Source of the DNA: CAYWNA01 sp964459305
Lineage (GTDB): Bacteria > Planctomycetota > Planctomycetia > Pirellulales > Pirellulaceae
Reading direction: 5' to 3'
DNA: 47,094 nt
NCBI GenBank assembly: GCA_964459305.1
Contig: CAYWNA010000086.1
Location: 1-47,094 of the forward strand
This document shows positions 1-8,112 of this stretch, piece by piece. A program made the position numbers and the translations under genes. The notes beneath the pieces were generated by a model, which was given only the letters and a program-made list of their open reading frames with translations, had not been told where the DNA came from and made no database searches. Position 1 is the first letter of the stretch. Each line of letters starts with the position of its first letter.

Positions 1-2
1 TG

Positions 3-311
3 GTACCGGAAAAACGTACCAAGACGTGCACCTACAAAGTGTGCCACATGCAAAAGGAATGTGTGACGAAGCAAGTGCCGTACACAGTCTGCCGCTACGT
101 TCCGCAGACTTGCGTCAAGAAAGTGCCGTACACGGTGTGCAAGCCCGTATGCTACACGAAGACGATCAAGGTGCCGAGGTGTGTAGCCCGCAAGGTGCCG
201 TACACCGTGACACGCTGTGTGCCGAAGGTCGTATGCGAGCAGGTGCCGGTGACCGTGTGTTGCCCAACGCCGTGCTGCCGCCGCAAACGCTGCGGTTGTG
301 GCTGCGGGTGA
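3..311 (+). CDS. YTV-repeat cysteine-rich protein, 3' end only
   Basis: The open frame enters from the left edge, so the 5' end is missing; 102 residues are visible. The sequence is a series of short repeats built on VPYTVC / VPxTC separated by basic residues, with about 20 cysteines, and it ends in CCRRKRCGCGCG. This matches the YTV repeat family, known almost only from planctomycetes, where such Cys-rich proteins have been linked to the proteinaceous cell envelope. The regular Cys spacing suggests extensive disulfide cross-linking outside the cytoplasm; that is inference, since the signal peptide would lie outside the window. A strong terminator follows the stop codon by about 70 bases. The family call is fairly sure; the cellular role is not. 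Confidence 0.8.
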   Translation, partial: VPEKRTKTCTYKVCHMQKECVTKQVPYTVCRYVPQTCVKKVPYTVCKPVCYTKTIKVPRCVARKVPYTVTRCVPKVVCEQVPVTVCCPTPCCRRKRCGCGCG

Positions 312-381
312 TGCCTGTTCTATGTGATTCAGTGGAAGACAGTCTGGTCCATTAGGACGACAACCTGATCCCGTCAAATGC

Positions 382-413
382 AGCGGCGTCCCAGCAATGG
401 GACGCCGCTTTTT
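382..413 (+). terminator. Intrinsic terminator after the YTV gene
   Basis: A perfect 12-bp stem (AGCGGCGTCCCA pairing with TGGGACGCCGCT) closes a GCAA tetraloop and runs directly into a T tract. It lies about 70 bp after the YTV-protein stop and reads in the same direction. Confidence 0.9.
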
Positions 414-451
414 CTTTGTGGATAAACGATTTGGCTGTTTCGTCCGTTTGT

Positions 452-505
452 CGCCGTCCTCTCCGAGGTCGGTGAGGGAAGGCACCGATCTCGGAGAGGA
501 CGGCG
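452..505. repeat. 23-bp inverted repeat with 8-bp loop
   Basis: The left arm at 452-474 and right arm at 483-505 are complementary over 23 bp with a single G-T type mismatch; the loop is AGGGAAGG. There is no T tract, so it is not a normal terminator. The last bases of the right arm overlap the first copy of the tandem repeat that follows. It sits between the convergent YTV and Sua5-phosphatase genes. Confidence 0.85.
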
Positions 506-567
506 ACTATCTGCTTTCAGAATGGCGACTATCTGCTTTCAGAATGGCGACTATCTGCTTTCAGAAT
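502..567. repeat. Three perfect tandem 22-bp repeats
   Basis: Three identical adjacent copies of a 22-bp unit lie at 502-523, 524-545 and 546-567. The unit starts GGCGACTATC and ends TGCTTTCAGAAT. There are no spacers between copies, so this is not a CRISPR. The region lies between two convergent genes. Confidence 0.95.
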
Positions 568-612
568 TCCGCAGCCTTGATGAGAGAATTGACGCCTATT
601 GCTCGACGGCTC

Positions 613-1770
613 CTAATCTCCGCCGACATCCTCGAAGTCCGGCGCGCTCTCCCAGTCGATGTGTTCCATCCATTGTTCCAATTGAGCGTCAATCCGGTCG
701 GCACAGTGAACATACCGCTCTAACGGCCCACCGAACGGATCGGGAATCTCGCTGTCATCACGACAAAGCTGTGCCGTTCTGGAGGCAACATCCTGCCATC
801 GAGATACTATCGCCGAGCGATGGCCATGCGTCATGGTCAAGATGAGATCTGCGAACCGGACCAACACATCGGTCAACGGTTGGCTCTCATGGGCGGAAAG
901 ATCAAGAGACCGCTGCTCCATCGCCCGGACTGCCTCTGGCGACGCATTTCCGCCCCTTGTCGCTGCAATTCCTGCTGACACGACCATGACGCCGTGTTGT
1001 TCCAGTTCCTCGACCGCGCAATCCAACCTGTCCGCGATTCGTCTCTGCAGCAATACCTGGGCCATGGGACTGCGACATGTATTGCCTGTGCAGACAATCA
1101 GGACAATCAGGCTGGCACAGCGTTTCAGCGCGGACTCGGTCATCGTGCCGTGACGCAGAAACGCCAAGCGGTTGTCGTTCACTTGCACAACGGTCGAGGG
1201 CATGGCGTACTTGGCACGTCCGTCGCTCAACACCAAATGAACATCGTCTCCAAGCGATTCAATCACCTCCTCCGCGGTGACCGCATCGGCATCCCCGGAC
1301 CGATTCGCGCTGGTCAGCACCAATGGTCCAGGCAGAAGACGCAATGCGTGCAGTATGTAGCGGTGGTCGGGCACACGGAGGCCTATCGTCCCGCCAGGCA
1401 AGACTGCCTGACGTACACGCGGCGGCAATTGGCTGGCCAACCCGTCCGCGTGATCGCCTCGAAGAACCATCGTGATCGGACCCGGCCAGCACCGGCGGGC
1501 GAGCCTTCGGGCCAACGGCGGCATACTTGGACAGTAGCTCTCTGCTTCGTTGGGATTTTCGATCGCCAAAGCGAGCGGATTCCCCTGAAGGCGGCCCTTT
1601 GTCTCCAATAACCTCACGACGGCTGACTCATCCAGCGCACTCGCCGCAAGACCGTACACCGTCTCGGTGGGAAACGCCACCAATTTCCCTTTGACCAGGG
1701 CCTCGACGGCACGATGCACGACGTCGTGCTCGTCATCCGGACGACTTGGATCGATTACGATTGGGGGCAT
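613..1770 (-). CDS. Fused Sua5/YrdC (L-threonylcarbamoyladenylate synthase) and low-molecular-weight protein tyrosine phosphatase
   Basis: The 385-residue protein has two enzyme domains. Residues about 10-215 are a Sua5/YrdC/YciO domain, with AFPTETVYGLAASA, the KGRL..NPLA substrate-binding segment and SANRSG; this family makes threonylcarbamoyl-AMP from Thr, bicarbonate and ATP for the tRNA t6A modification. Residues about 220-370 are a low-molecular-weight phosphatase, with the complete P-loop CTGNTCRS (C-x5-R) and the general-acid loop DPFGG. Both active sites look intact, so both activities are plausible. The ATG start has only a weak ribosome site. It lacks the extra C-terminal domain of long Sua5 proteins; the phosphatase occupies that position. 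Domain identity is sure; why the two are joined is unknown. Confidence 0.9.
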   Translation of the reverse strand: MPPIVIDPSRPDDEHDVVHRAVEALVKGKLVAFPTETVYGLAASALDESAVVRLLETKGRLQGNPLALAIENPNEAESYCPSMPPLARRLARRCWPGPITMVLRGDHADGLASQLPPRVRQAVLPGGTIGLRVPDHRYILHALRLLPGPLVLTSANRSGDADAVTAEEVIESLGDDVHLVLSDGRAKYAMPSTVVQVNDNRLAFLRHGTMTESALKRCASLIVLIVCTGNTCRSPMAQVLLQRRIADRLDCAVEELEQHGVMVVSAGIAATRGGNASPEAVRAMEQRSLDLSAHESQPLTDVLVRFADLILTMTHGHRSAIVSRWQDVASRTAQLCRDDSEIPDPFGGPLERYVHCADRIDAQLEQWMEHIDWESAPDFEDVGGD

Positions 1771-2051
1771 GGACGTTAGTCGCTGCGAATGGAATCACCG
1801 TTGGCGAGACGATCCTGATTGCGACGTGGCCTCGACGTGAGGCGGGCACGGCACAACAACAACTCTTACAGTGTTTGTAGTAATCTCTGTACAACTAGCT
1901 CACGTTCTGAGTCGATGCCCTGACCTCCTGCACGACAAGATCGCAAGGCTCTACTTTACGTGCTGTCGCGCGCACCGGTCAAGTAGGGCGGACGCCCGCC
2001 GACCTTATTGAGATGTGTTGCTCACCATCGGCGCACCGGCTGACGCTGCAC

Positions 2052-2720
2052 TCAGACTGGCAGGCCCAGAACCTCGTAGATCCGCGTGTCGGCCAGACTA
2101 TCGGCCACGAGGCCCACGCCATTGAAGTCATGATGTTTGCTGTGAGAAGTGGGCACGGCGACGGTGAAGGCGCCGGCCGCCATGGCTGCGCGGCAGCCGT
2201 TCTCGCTGTCCTCGAACACCAACATTCGGGCCGGTTCGAGCCCAAATCGTTCTGCAGCCGTCAGGTAGATCTCTGGATGCGGTTTCCCTTGTACCACGTC
2301 GTCGGAGGTTAAGACGAATTGAAAACGCGGCTCGTAGCCAAAATAGCCAAGGACCGTTTTCGTGAACGATCGATCACTGCCCGTTGCGATCGATTTAGGG
2401 ATGGGCACGGCCTCCAGAGCATCCAGCAATTCCGGAAGACCCGCCATCGGCGCCAACCGGTCAGCCAGGATCTTATCGAAAATCTCGTCCGACTCCTGTT
2501 TGAGTTGCCGGACCGTTGCGTCGAGATCGTGGAAATCGATCATGACTTGCAGCGAGACATCGGCGGTAAGCCCCATCGTTATGCGTTTCAACTCATTGGT
2601 GAATTCTCTGCCACGGCGGCGCAGAATCGTCTCGCCAACTTCGTCGTACAAGTCCTCGGTGTTAACCATAAGGCCGTCCATGTCAAAAACGACGGCATCG
2701 GGACGTTGGGGGTAAGACAT
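2052..2720 (-). CDS. HAD-family hydrolase (beta-phosphoglucomutase / sugar-phosphatase type)
   Basis: The 222-residue protein shows all HAD motifs in order: the nucleophile loop VVFDMDGL (nucleophile Asp13, acid Asp15), motif II ATGSDRS, motif III Lys in GKPHPEIY, and motif IV VFEDSENG. The roughly 60-residue helical cap after motif I places it in the subfamily containing beta-phosphoglucomutases, 2-deoxyglucose-6-phosphatases and phosphoglycolate-type phosphatases. The substrate cannot be read from the sequence. It is on the minus strand downstream of the FHA phosphatase with an 86-bp gap, so co-transcription is possible. Confidence 0.9.
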   Translation of the reverse strand: MSYPQRPDAVVFDMDGLMVNTEDLYDEVGETILRRRGREFTNELKRITMGLTADVSLQVMIDFHDLDATVRQLKQESDEIFDKILADRLAPMAGLPELLDALEAVPIPKSIATGSDRSFTKTVLGYFGYEPRFQFVLTSDDVVQGKPHPEIYLTAAERFGLEPARMLVFEDSENGCRAAMAAGAFTVAVPTSHSKHHDFNGVGLVADSLADTRIYEVLGLPV

Positions 2721-2806
2721 AGAGAATATCTGCGATCTTTGATTTCCGATCCTCGATTCCCGTCACCATGAAAGCCAAAATGGCAAACCAGAAATCGAAA
2801 ATGCGG

Positions 2807-4504
2807 TTACTCGCGTTGTAGGCCAATCAGACAGATGTCGTCGTTTTGCCGCCGATCTTTAGTGAATTGCTTCACATCGGACAGAAGCCCACCGCAAAGT
2901 TTTTCGAGCTGTTGAGGGCCTTTTACGATCGACTCCTGGACCCGCTTCGCGCCGAAAAGTTTGTCATTCGGATTCATCGCTTCGTTGATTCCATCCGTGT
3001 ACATAATCAGGGCATCCCCTGGCTGAAGCGTAGCGGTGAACGGTGTGTAGGTCACGGACGCATCGCATCCGAGTGGAAGACCGACTGAGTCCATGCCTAA
3101 CTCCTCCACATTGCCGGTTTTGGCGTTTCGAGAGATCGGCGGCTTGTGGCCGGCGTTCACGATCATCACTTGGCTGCTGCGAGGATCGAGAATGCACAGA
3201 ACGAATGTAACGAACCACGCGTCATTCTCCGGTTTCGCGAACTCGTCGTTGAGTTCAACGACAGCGTGGCAGGGGTCCGGCGCAGTGACAAGTCGATATC
3301 GCACTTCGCTGCAAAGACGCGCCATGACCAGCGCCGCCGAGATTCCCTTTCCCGACACGTCGCCAATGGCAATGGCGATTCGGCCATCCGGCAAAGGAAC
3401 GTATCCGTAGTAGTCGCCGCCGACTTCCTCTGCCGAACTGTAATAGTCGAAAAACCGATAGCCGGGCACGTCGGGGCGGCTTTGTGGCAGAAAGTGCAGT
3501 TGCACCTGTTTCGCGGTTGCCAATTCGCGGCTTCGCCGGTCCAGACGCAACTGAGCTTCGTGCGCATGAGCGTATTCCACGGCTTGGCCTGCGGTAACCG
3601 CCATGCTGAGCAAGACTTCCAAGTCATCTTCGTGAAAACGCTCGTACGGATCGTTCGTGTCGACGTAGATGATCCCCAGCGGCTTGTGCATGGGCCCCAA
3701 CAGGGGCGCGCACATCATGGACCGGATAGGGAAGTCGAGCACGGAGTCACCGATTTCGAATTCCTCGTCTTTGAAGCCATCGGCGCTCAGAATTGCTTCG
3801 CCCTGCGACATGACACGATTCGCGACGGTATGACTGATCGGGCCCAGCGAAGAGGAAGCCAGTGTACCCTCCTCCTTCTGTTTCTCCGCTCGGACCTGCA
3901 ACTCGTCTGTTTCGGCGTCTGGGAAAAGGATGTACGCTCGGTCGCTTTGGGGAAACACGGTGAATAGCCCGTCGAGAATTTTTGGCAGGACCTGATCGAT
4001 ATCAAGCGCGCTGCCCAACGTGCGGGCAATCTCCAGAACCGTCCTCAACTTCTCATAGACGTTCACGCCGACGGCCGGGCGAGGTTCATCGATCGCATCG
4101 GCGGCAATCGTACCTCGCAGCCTCTTCTCCGCATCCGATTCTGTCTTGCTATCTGGGGCCTTCACCTCGTCCGTATCAGGTTTGGCTTCCGGATCCTTCG
4201 GCTCGACAGCTTCTGAGACCTCTCGGAAGAGGAGCGACACGTTGTAGACGCGGATCAGATCTTGGTCCCGCAAAGGCGTCCTTGCCCGCACGCGCTTACC
4301 ATTGAGGAAAGTGCCGTTGGTGCTGTTCATGTCCTCGACATAGTACGCGCCGCCGGCTCGAAGAATACGAGTGTGTTGCCGAGAGACATTTTTCTGGGGA
4401 AGACAGATTTCACAGTACGGCAGCCGGCCCATAACCGTTTCTTCGTGGTCGATTGCGTACACCTCGCCCTTGTTCGGTCCGTCAAGTACTTCGAGTGCGG
4501 GCAT
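2807..4504 (-). CDS. FHA-GAF-PP2C (SpoIIE/RsbU-type) serine phosphatase
   Basis: The 565-residue protein has three modules. Residues about 22-95 form an FHA domain with the phosphothreonine-binding pattern GR...SRQH...NSTNGTFLNG. An acidic linker is followed by a GAF domain at about 150-310. Residues about 345-563 are a PP2C phosphatase of the SpoIIE/RsbU class, with metal-ligand Asp residues in GGDYYG, GDVSGKG, YTDGINEA and NDDI. It is probably cytoplasmic, as no membrane segment is seen. Such enzymes dephosphorylate STAS antagonists in partner-switching control of sigma factors. A STAS protein is encoded just upstream on the same strand, which supports that role, although a palindromic repeat lies between the two genes. 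The target is inferred. Confidence 0.92.
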   Translation of the reverse strand: MPALEVLDGPNKGEVYAIDHEETVMGRLPYCEICLPQKNVSRQHTRILRAGGAYYVEDMNSTNGTFLNGKRVRARTPLRDQDLIRVYNVSLLFREVSEAVEPKDPEAKPDTDEVKAPDSKTESDAEKRLRGTIAADAIDEPRPAVGVNVYEKLRTVLEIARTLGSALDIDQVLPKILDGLFTVFPQSDRAYILFPDAETDELQVRAEKQKEEGTLASSSLGPISHTVANRVMSQGEAILSADGFKDEEFEIGDSVLDFPIRSMMCAPLLGPMHKPLGIIYVDTNDPYERFHEDDLEVLLSMAVTAGQAVEYAHAHEAQLRLDRRSRELATAKQVQLHFLPQSRPDVPGYRFFDYYSSAEEVGGDYYGYVPLPDGRIAIAIGDVSGKGISAALVMARLCSEVRYRLVTAPDPCHAVVELNDEFAKPENDAWFVTFVLCILDPRSSQVMIVNAGHKPPISRNAKTGNVEELGMDSVGLPLGCDASVTYTPFTATLQPGDALIMYTDGINEAMNPNDKLFGAKRVQESIVKGPQQLEKLCGGLLSDVKQFTKDRRQNDDICLIGLQRE

Positions 4505-4640
4505 GGCAATTGACCCCTATATCACCTGCAACCCAGAGCGAAAATTCTACACGTAGCGACGTACCGTTTCCGACGTATCCTCCCAATCCGTCATCGGTGT
4601 ACTTTCTCTCGCAATGTGTACCCTTCCTGGTCGAGAATGG

Positions 4641-4726
4641 CTCGTTTAGCCGCGACCTGCCAAGCGATCGCGAGGTTGATCACCGACGCTCGGGCGCGCT
4701 CCCCTGGCGGGTCGCGGTTAAACGAG
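4641..4726. repeat. Palindromic repeat with TCGTTTA ends, copy 1
   Basis: Arms at 4641-4661 and 4706-4726 pair over 21 bp with two G-T type mismatches. The outer ends read CTCGTTTAGCCGCGACC and GGTCGCGGTTAAACGAG. An element with the same ends lies at 36769-36897. It occupies the 426-bp gene-free stretch 4505-4930 between the STAS gene and the phosphatase gene; no gene is seen in the rest of that stretch. Confidence 0.8.
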
Positions 4727-4930
4727 TAGACGTGCAATTCCTCACTGGAAGCGATGAACCTACCGTCGGTGAGCCGCCAGCGCAAAGGACACCGCGCAGC
4801 TTAAACCCACACACCAATAATAAAAAGAAGTGTGCGGCTTGCAAGTTCAGGCATGCGGCAGAATCGAAGAGGCGGGAAAATCTCAAGTCCCCAGCCGGGC
4901 GCCAGCGCCGACTGCAAGGCAAGTTCCGTG

Positions 4931-5293
4931 CTAGCCAAACCAGCCCTTTTTCTGAAAAGACTTCAACGCTTCCTCTTCGGAGTCGTAGATGCTGAAGACC
5001 TTATTCAGGCGGGTGATCTCGAAGACCTCCATGATACTGGGAGAGATGCTGCAGAGTTTGACCGCCGTCTTGTTGGCCTTACATTTCTTGTTCACGAGCA
5101 CGATTTTCCCAATCATGGCCGACGACATGAATGTAACGCCCTGAAAATTCAACAGCATCTTGGCGCTAGCCTCGTCTGCCAACTCCAGCAACTCCCTTCC
5201 TATCTGCGCAATCACTACATCGGAAAGGATTTTCTGGGACGTAAACTGAACGACAAGGACATCGTCCTTCTGCTGTGACAACAATTCAGGCAT
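4931..5293 (-). CDS. STAS-domain anti-sigma factor antagonist (RsbV/SpoIIAA-like)
   Basis: The 120-residue protein is one STAS domain. The segment VTFMSSAMIGKI aligns with the phosphorylation loop of SpoIIAA/RsbV (usually DSSG), so Ser58 is the likely phosphosite; the preceding Asp is Met57-side Ser/Met and the Gly is Ala, a common variation. A GGAGG site 8 bases upstream supports the ATG start. STAS antagonists bind anti-sigma kinases when unphosphorylated. The phosphatase gene downstream (2807-4504) is a plausible partner that restores this state. No anti-sigma kinase or dedicated sigma factor is adjacent, so the output is unknown. Confidence 0.85.
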   Translation of the reverse strand: MPELLSQQKDDVLVVQFTSQKILSDVVIAQIGRELLELADEASAKMLLNFQGVTFMSSAMIGKIVLVNKKCKANKTAVKLCSISPSIMEVFEITRLNKVFSIYDSEEEALKSFQKKGWFG

Positions 5294-5452
5294 TCCCGAG
5301 ACCTCCAGGGACCTCGACTATGGATCCGTAGTAATACCGTAGACACTTATGGTAGCAAACTCGCACGCAGATTAAAGGTTACTTGCGCGAAAAAACTCAG
5401 GAGATTTGTCTACCATGGGTTTTCAAGGGCCGGACAATTCGAAAAAGCCGGG

Positions 5453-5494
5453 AAAAACAAAGGACCCACTGTCATGGACCGACAGCGGGCCCTT
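5453..5494 (-). terminator. Intrinsic terminator after groEL
   Basis: Arms at 5460-5473 and 5481-5494 (AAGGACCCACTGTC with GACAGCGGGCCCTT) pair over 14 bp with two G-U type positions and a 7-base loop. On the minus strand it runs into TTTGTTTTT. It is about 60 bp past the groEL stop. Confidence 0.85.
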
Positions 5495-5554
5495 CAGAAT
5501 CGTCTAGCGTTTTCATGCCCCAGAGCAGCCTGGGGCGATTCCCATCAACGCATT

Positions 5555-7180
5555 TTAGTACATGTCGTGGCCACCACCATGGCCACCCGTCGACGCCTTT
5601 TCGTCTTTTGGCTTCTCGGCCACCAGTGCGTCGCTAGTCAGCAGCAATGTGGCGACGCTGGCGGCGTTCCCCAAAGCGGTCCGAGCGACCTTCGTCGGAT
5701 CGATCACGCCAGCCTTGACAAGATCCTCGAAGACGTCCGTCATGGCGTTGTAGCCCTGATTTCCTTTCATTTCCGAAACTTTTTCGCAGACAATGCCACC
5801 ATCTTGACCTGCGTTGCCGGCAATCATGGTCAACGGAGAACGGCACGCGCGAAGGACAATGCCGTAGCCAGCTTGTTCGTCTTGGGTTAGGTCCCCCCCA
5901 TCTTTCAGGGATGCCGCTGCACGCAAAAGCGCCACTCCGCCCCCCGGAAGAATCCCCTCTTCGACCGCTGCTCGCGTCGCATGCAAAGCGTCCTCGACCC
6001 GAGCCTTCTTTTCCTTCATCTCGGTTTCCGTTGCGGCGCCAACGTTGACTTTGGCCACGCCACCGGCCAACTTCGCCAAGCGTTCCTCCAACTTCTCGCG
6101 ATCGTAATCGCTGGTCGTGTTATCGATTTCGCGCCGGAGTTGCTCGATGCGCCCCTTGATTTCACTGCTCTTTCCGGCGCCTTCGATGACGGTCGTGTTG
6201 TCCTTGTCCACGATGATCTTCTTAGCACGACCAAGATCCGTCAGTTGCAGCGAATCCAGTTTTACCCCAAGCGATTCGAATACCGCCGTTCCACCTGTCA
6301 GAATGGCTACGTCTTCCAGCATCGCCTTGCGGCGGTCGCCATAGCCGGGTGCCTTAATGGCACAGCACTGGAATGTGCCGCGCAGACGGTTGATCACCAG
6401 CGTGGCCAGCGCTTCGCCTTCCACATCTTCGGCGACGATCAGCAAAGGCTTGCCCTGCTGGACGATTGCCTCCAATAGGGGTACCAAATCCTTGACGTTG
6501 GTGATCTTCTTCTCGAAGATCAACACGTACGCGTCCTCCAAGACGCATTCCATCGCGTTGGGATCGGTTGCGAAGTACGGCGACAGGTAACCGCGGTCGA
6601 ACTGCATCCCTTCGACCCACTCGACTTCGGTCGCCAAGCTCTTGCCCTCGTCGACGGTGATCACGCCATCCTTGCCCACCTTCTCCATGGCATCGGCTAG
6701 CAGATCGCCGATCTCGCGATCGTTGTTCGCCGCGATTGACGCAACGTTGGCCATGGCCTCTTTGTCTTTAATTTTGATCGACATCTTCTGCAGTTTTCCA
6801 GTCACGTCGTTGACCGCAGTTTCGATGCCCTGCTTCAACTGCACGGGATTGACACCCGCAACGACGGCTCGCAGACCTTCGTTGTAGATCGCTTCGGCCA
6901 GTACAGTGGCTGTGGTTGTACCATCGCCTGCCACGTCGCTGGTCTTACTGGCCACCTCTCGAACCATCCGGGCGCCCATATTCTCGTAGACGTCCTCCAA
7001 GTCGATTTCCTTGGCCACCGTCACGCCGTCCTTGGTAACGGTAGGCGATCCAAAGCTCTTTTGAAGGATTACGTTCCGCCCCTTTGGGCCCAGCGTTATC
7101 TTCACCGCGCGAGCCAGTTTGGACACACCGCGACGGGTGGCTTCGCGAGCTTCTTGTTCAAATGCAATGATCTTGGCCAT
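5555..7180 (-). CDS. groL: Chaperonin GroEL (HSP60)
   Basis: The 541-residue protein is a full-length group I chaperonin. It carries TLGPKGRNV, the ATP-site DGTTTAT segment, EEGILPGGGVALLRA and the C-terminal equatorial segment KVARTALGNAASVA. With GroES it forms the cytosolic folding cage. The tail is short and ends GGHGGGHDMY rather than the usual GGM repeats, so the His/Gly tail is a mild peculiarity. A strong AGGAGAAC site precedes the ATG. groES lies 135 bp upstream on the same strand and a terminator follows, so the pair is very probably one operon. Confidence 0.97.
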   Translation of the reverse strand: MAKIIAFEQEAREATRRGVSKLARAVKITLGPKGRNVILQKSFGSPTVTKDGVTVAKEIDLEDVYENMGARMVREVASKTSDVAGDGTTTATVLAEAIYNEGLRAVVAGVNPVQLKQGIETAVNDVTGKLQKMSIKIKDKEAMANVASIAANNDREIGDLLADAMEKVGKDGVITVDEGKSLATEVEWVEGMQFDRGYLSPYFATDPNAMECVLEDAYVLIFEKKITNVKDLVPLLEAIVQQGKPLLIVAEDVEGEALATLVINRLRGTFQCCAIKAPGYGDRRKAMLEDVAILTGGTAVFESLGVKLDSLQLTDLGRAKKIIVDKDNTTVIEGAGKSSEIKGRIEQLRREIDNTTSDYDREKLEERLAKLAGGVAKVNVGAATETEMKEKKARVEDALHATRAAVEEGILPGGGVALLRAAASLKDGGDLTQDEQAGYGIVLRACRSPLTMIAGNAGQDGGIVCEKVSEMKGNQGYNAMTDVFEDLVKAGVIDPTKVARTALGNAASVATLLLTSDALVAEKPKDEKASTGGHGGGHDMY

Positions 7181-7315
7181 TTGTAATGTTCTCCTCGTTT
7201 AAGTTGACTTGTCAGGCGATGTTCTGTGGTCGTTTATGATCTCCGCGCCCTTGCAAGGCGGTCTGGGAAGGCTATCGCCGCCGCCTCGCATCCGGATCGC
7301 CGGACCGCGTTACTA

Positions 7316-7624
7316 CTATTCGATCACGGCCAGGATGTCGTCCTCCCGCATCAGCAGCAATTCGTCGTCATTGACCTTGAACGTCTCGCCGGCATAGCTA
7401 CTGAAGATGACGCGATCACCCACTTTCACCTGCAACTCACCTCGCGTGCCGTCGTCCAAGATTCTGCCATCACCGACGCTGACTACCGTTCCGCGAGCTG
7501 GTTTGTCTTGGGCCGAATCGGGCAGGACAATGCCGCCAGCCGTTGTTTCTTCGGACCCTTCACGTTCCACTACCACGCGATCACCCAGCGGCTGGAGTCT
7601 AATGCCTTTCTTCTTCGCTGCCAT
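7316..7624 (-). CDS. groS: Co-chaperonin GroES
   Basis: The 102-residue protein matches the GroES family over its length, with IRLQPLGDRVVVE near the N terminus, the mobile loop EETTAGGIVLPD that contacts GroEL, and the C-terminal EDDILAVIE. An upstream in-frame ATG would add 24 residues unlike any GroES. The start MAAKKKGIRL is preferred because of family length and a GAGGAGG site upstream. No convincing CIRCE operator was found; a different palindrome lies about 250 bp upstream. Confidence 0.97.
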   Translation of the reverse strand: MAAKKKGIRLQPLGDRVVVEREGSEETTAGGIVLPDSAQDKPARGTVVSVGDGRILDDGTRGELQVKVGDRVIFSSYAGETFKVNDDELLLMREDDILAVIE

Positions 7625-8112
7625 GGACTGTTTACCTCCTCGAATCGTGTCGTAACATGTTGGATAATGTCGCCAGCAATCGCCCCGGCTGCGCACAGGG
7701 AGACCGACTGCCAGAATTGCTCACCGTTACTGATTGAGCAGCACTCATCAGCAACTGTCGGGCCAAAACGACAACTAGGAGCGCAACCCTTTCGGCACCA
7801 AGGACTTGCGTCGCATGGCGAGATTATCGATACATTCGACGTTGGCAGGCCAGCTGGACAGGCGTTGGTGCCGGCTGTCATTTTGACAGGACCGGTGCAC
7901 GAATGCCGTATTAGCCGCTGCTTGACACGTGCCAGCTGCGTTAGCCGCGAGTTTGGGGACGATCAGGCACGGCTGACACAGCCGTGGCATGTTCCACCGG
8001 TCATTCTCGATTTGACGCGATACTGGTTGCCTGATCCCCCGCGGCGCTGCAAAATATCGGCTCGCAGCTCGGCACACAGGAACTACTTCACCGTACAGGG
8101 ATCCATTGCACA
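7625..8112. other. Divergent intergenic region between groES and a membrane-protein gene
   Basis: This 488-bp gene-free stretch must hold the promoters of groES (minus) and of the zinc-ribbon protein gene (plus). I see the palindrome at 7871-7895 listed separately, and a weak TGCTCA..TGAGCA pair near 7718-7740 that does not fit CIRCE. No other structure was recognised. Confidence 0.6.
7871..7895. promoter_or_regulatory. Candidate operator palindrome upstream of groES
   Basis: The segment CCGG-CTGTCA-TTT-TGACAG-GA-CCGG is an imperfect palindrome with a perfect 6-bp core pair around TTT and outer CCGG arms. It lies 247 bp before the groES start and about 220 bp before the divergent gene. It could be a repressor or activator site. 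The role is a guess from symmetry and position only. Confidence 0.3.

Noticed and set aside
502..567. Tandem repeats as a CRISPR array
   Set aside because: Copies are contiguous, without spacers, only three units, and there are no cas genes.
4453..4995. Plus-strand frame across the repeat at 4641-4726
   Set aside because: It spans a palindromic repeat and parts of two minus-strand genes and shows no protein-like pattern.
7715..7745. CIRCE element before groES
   Set aside because: The TGCTCA/TGAGCA pair has 6-bp arms with the wrong sequence and spacing compared with TTAGCACTC-N9-GAGTGCTAA.
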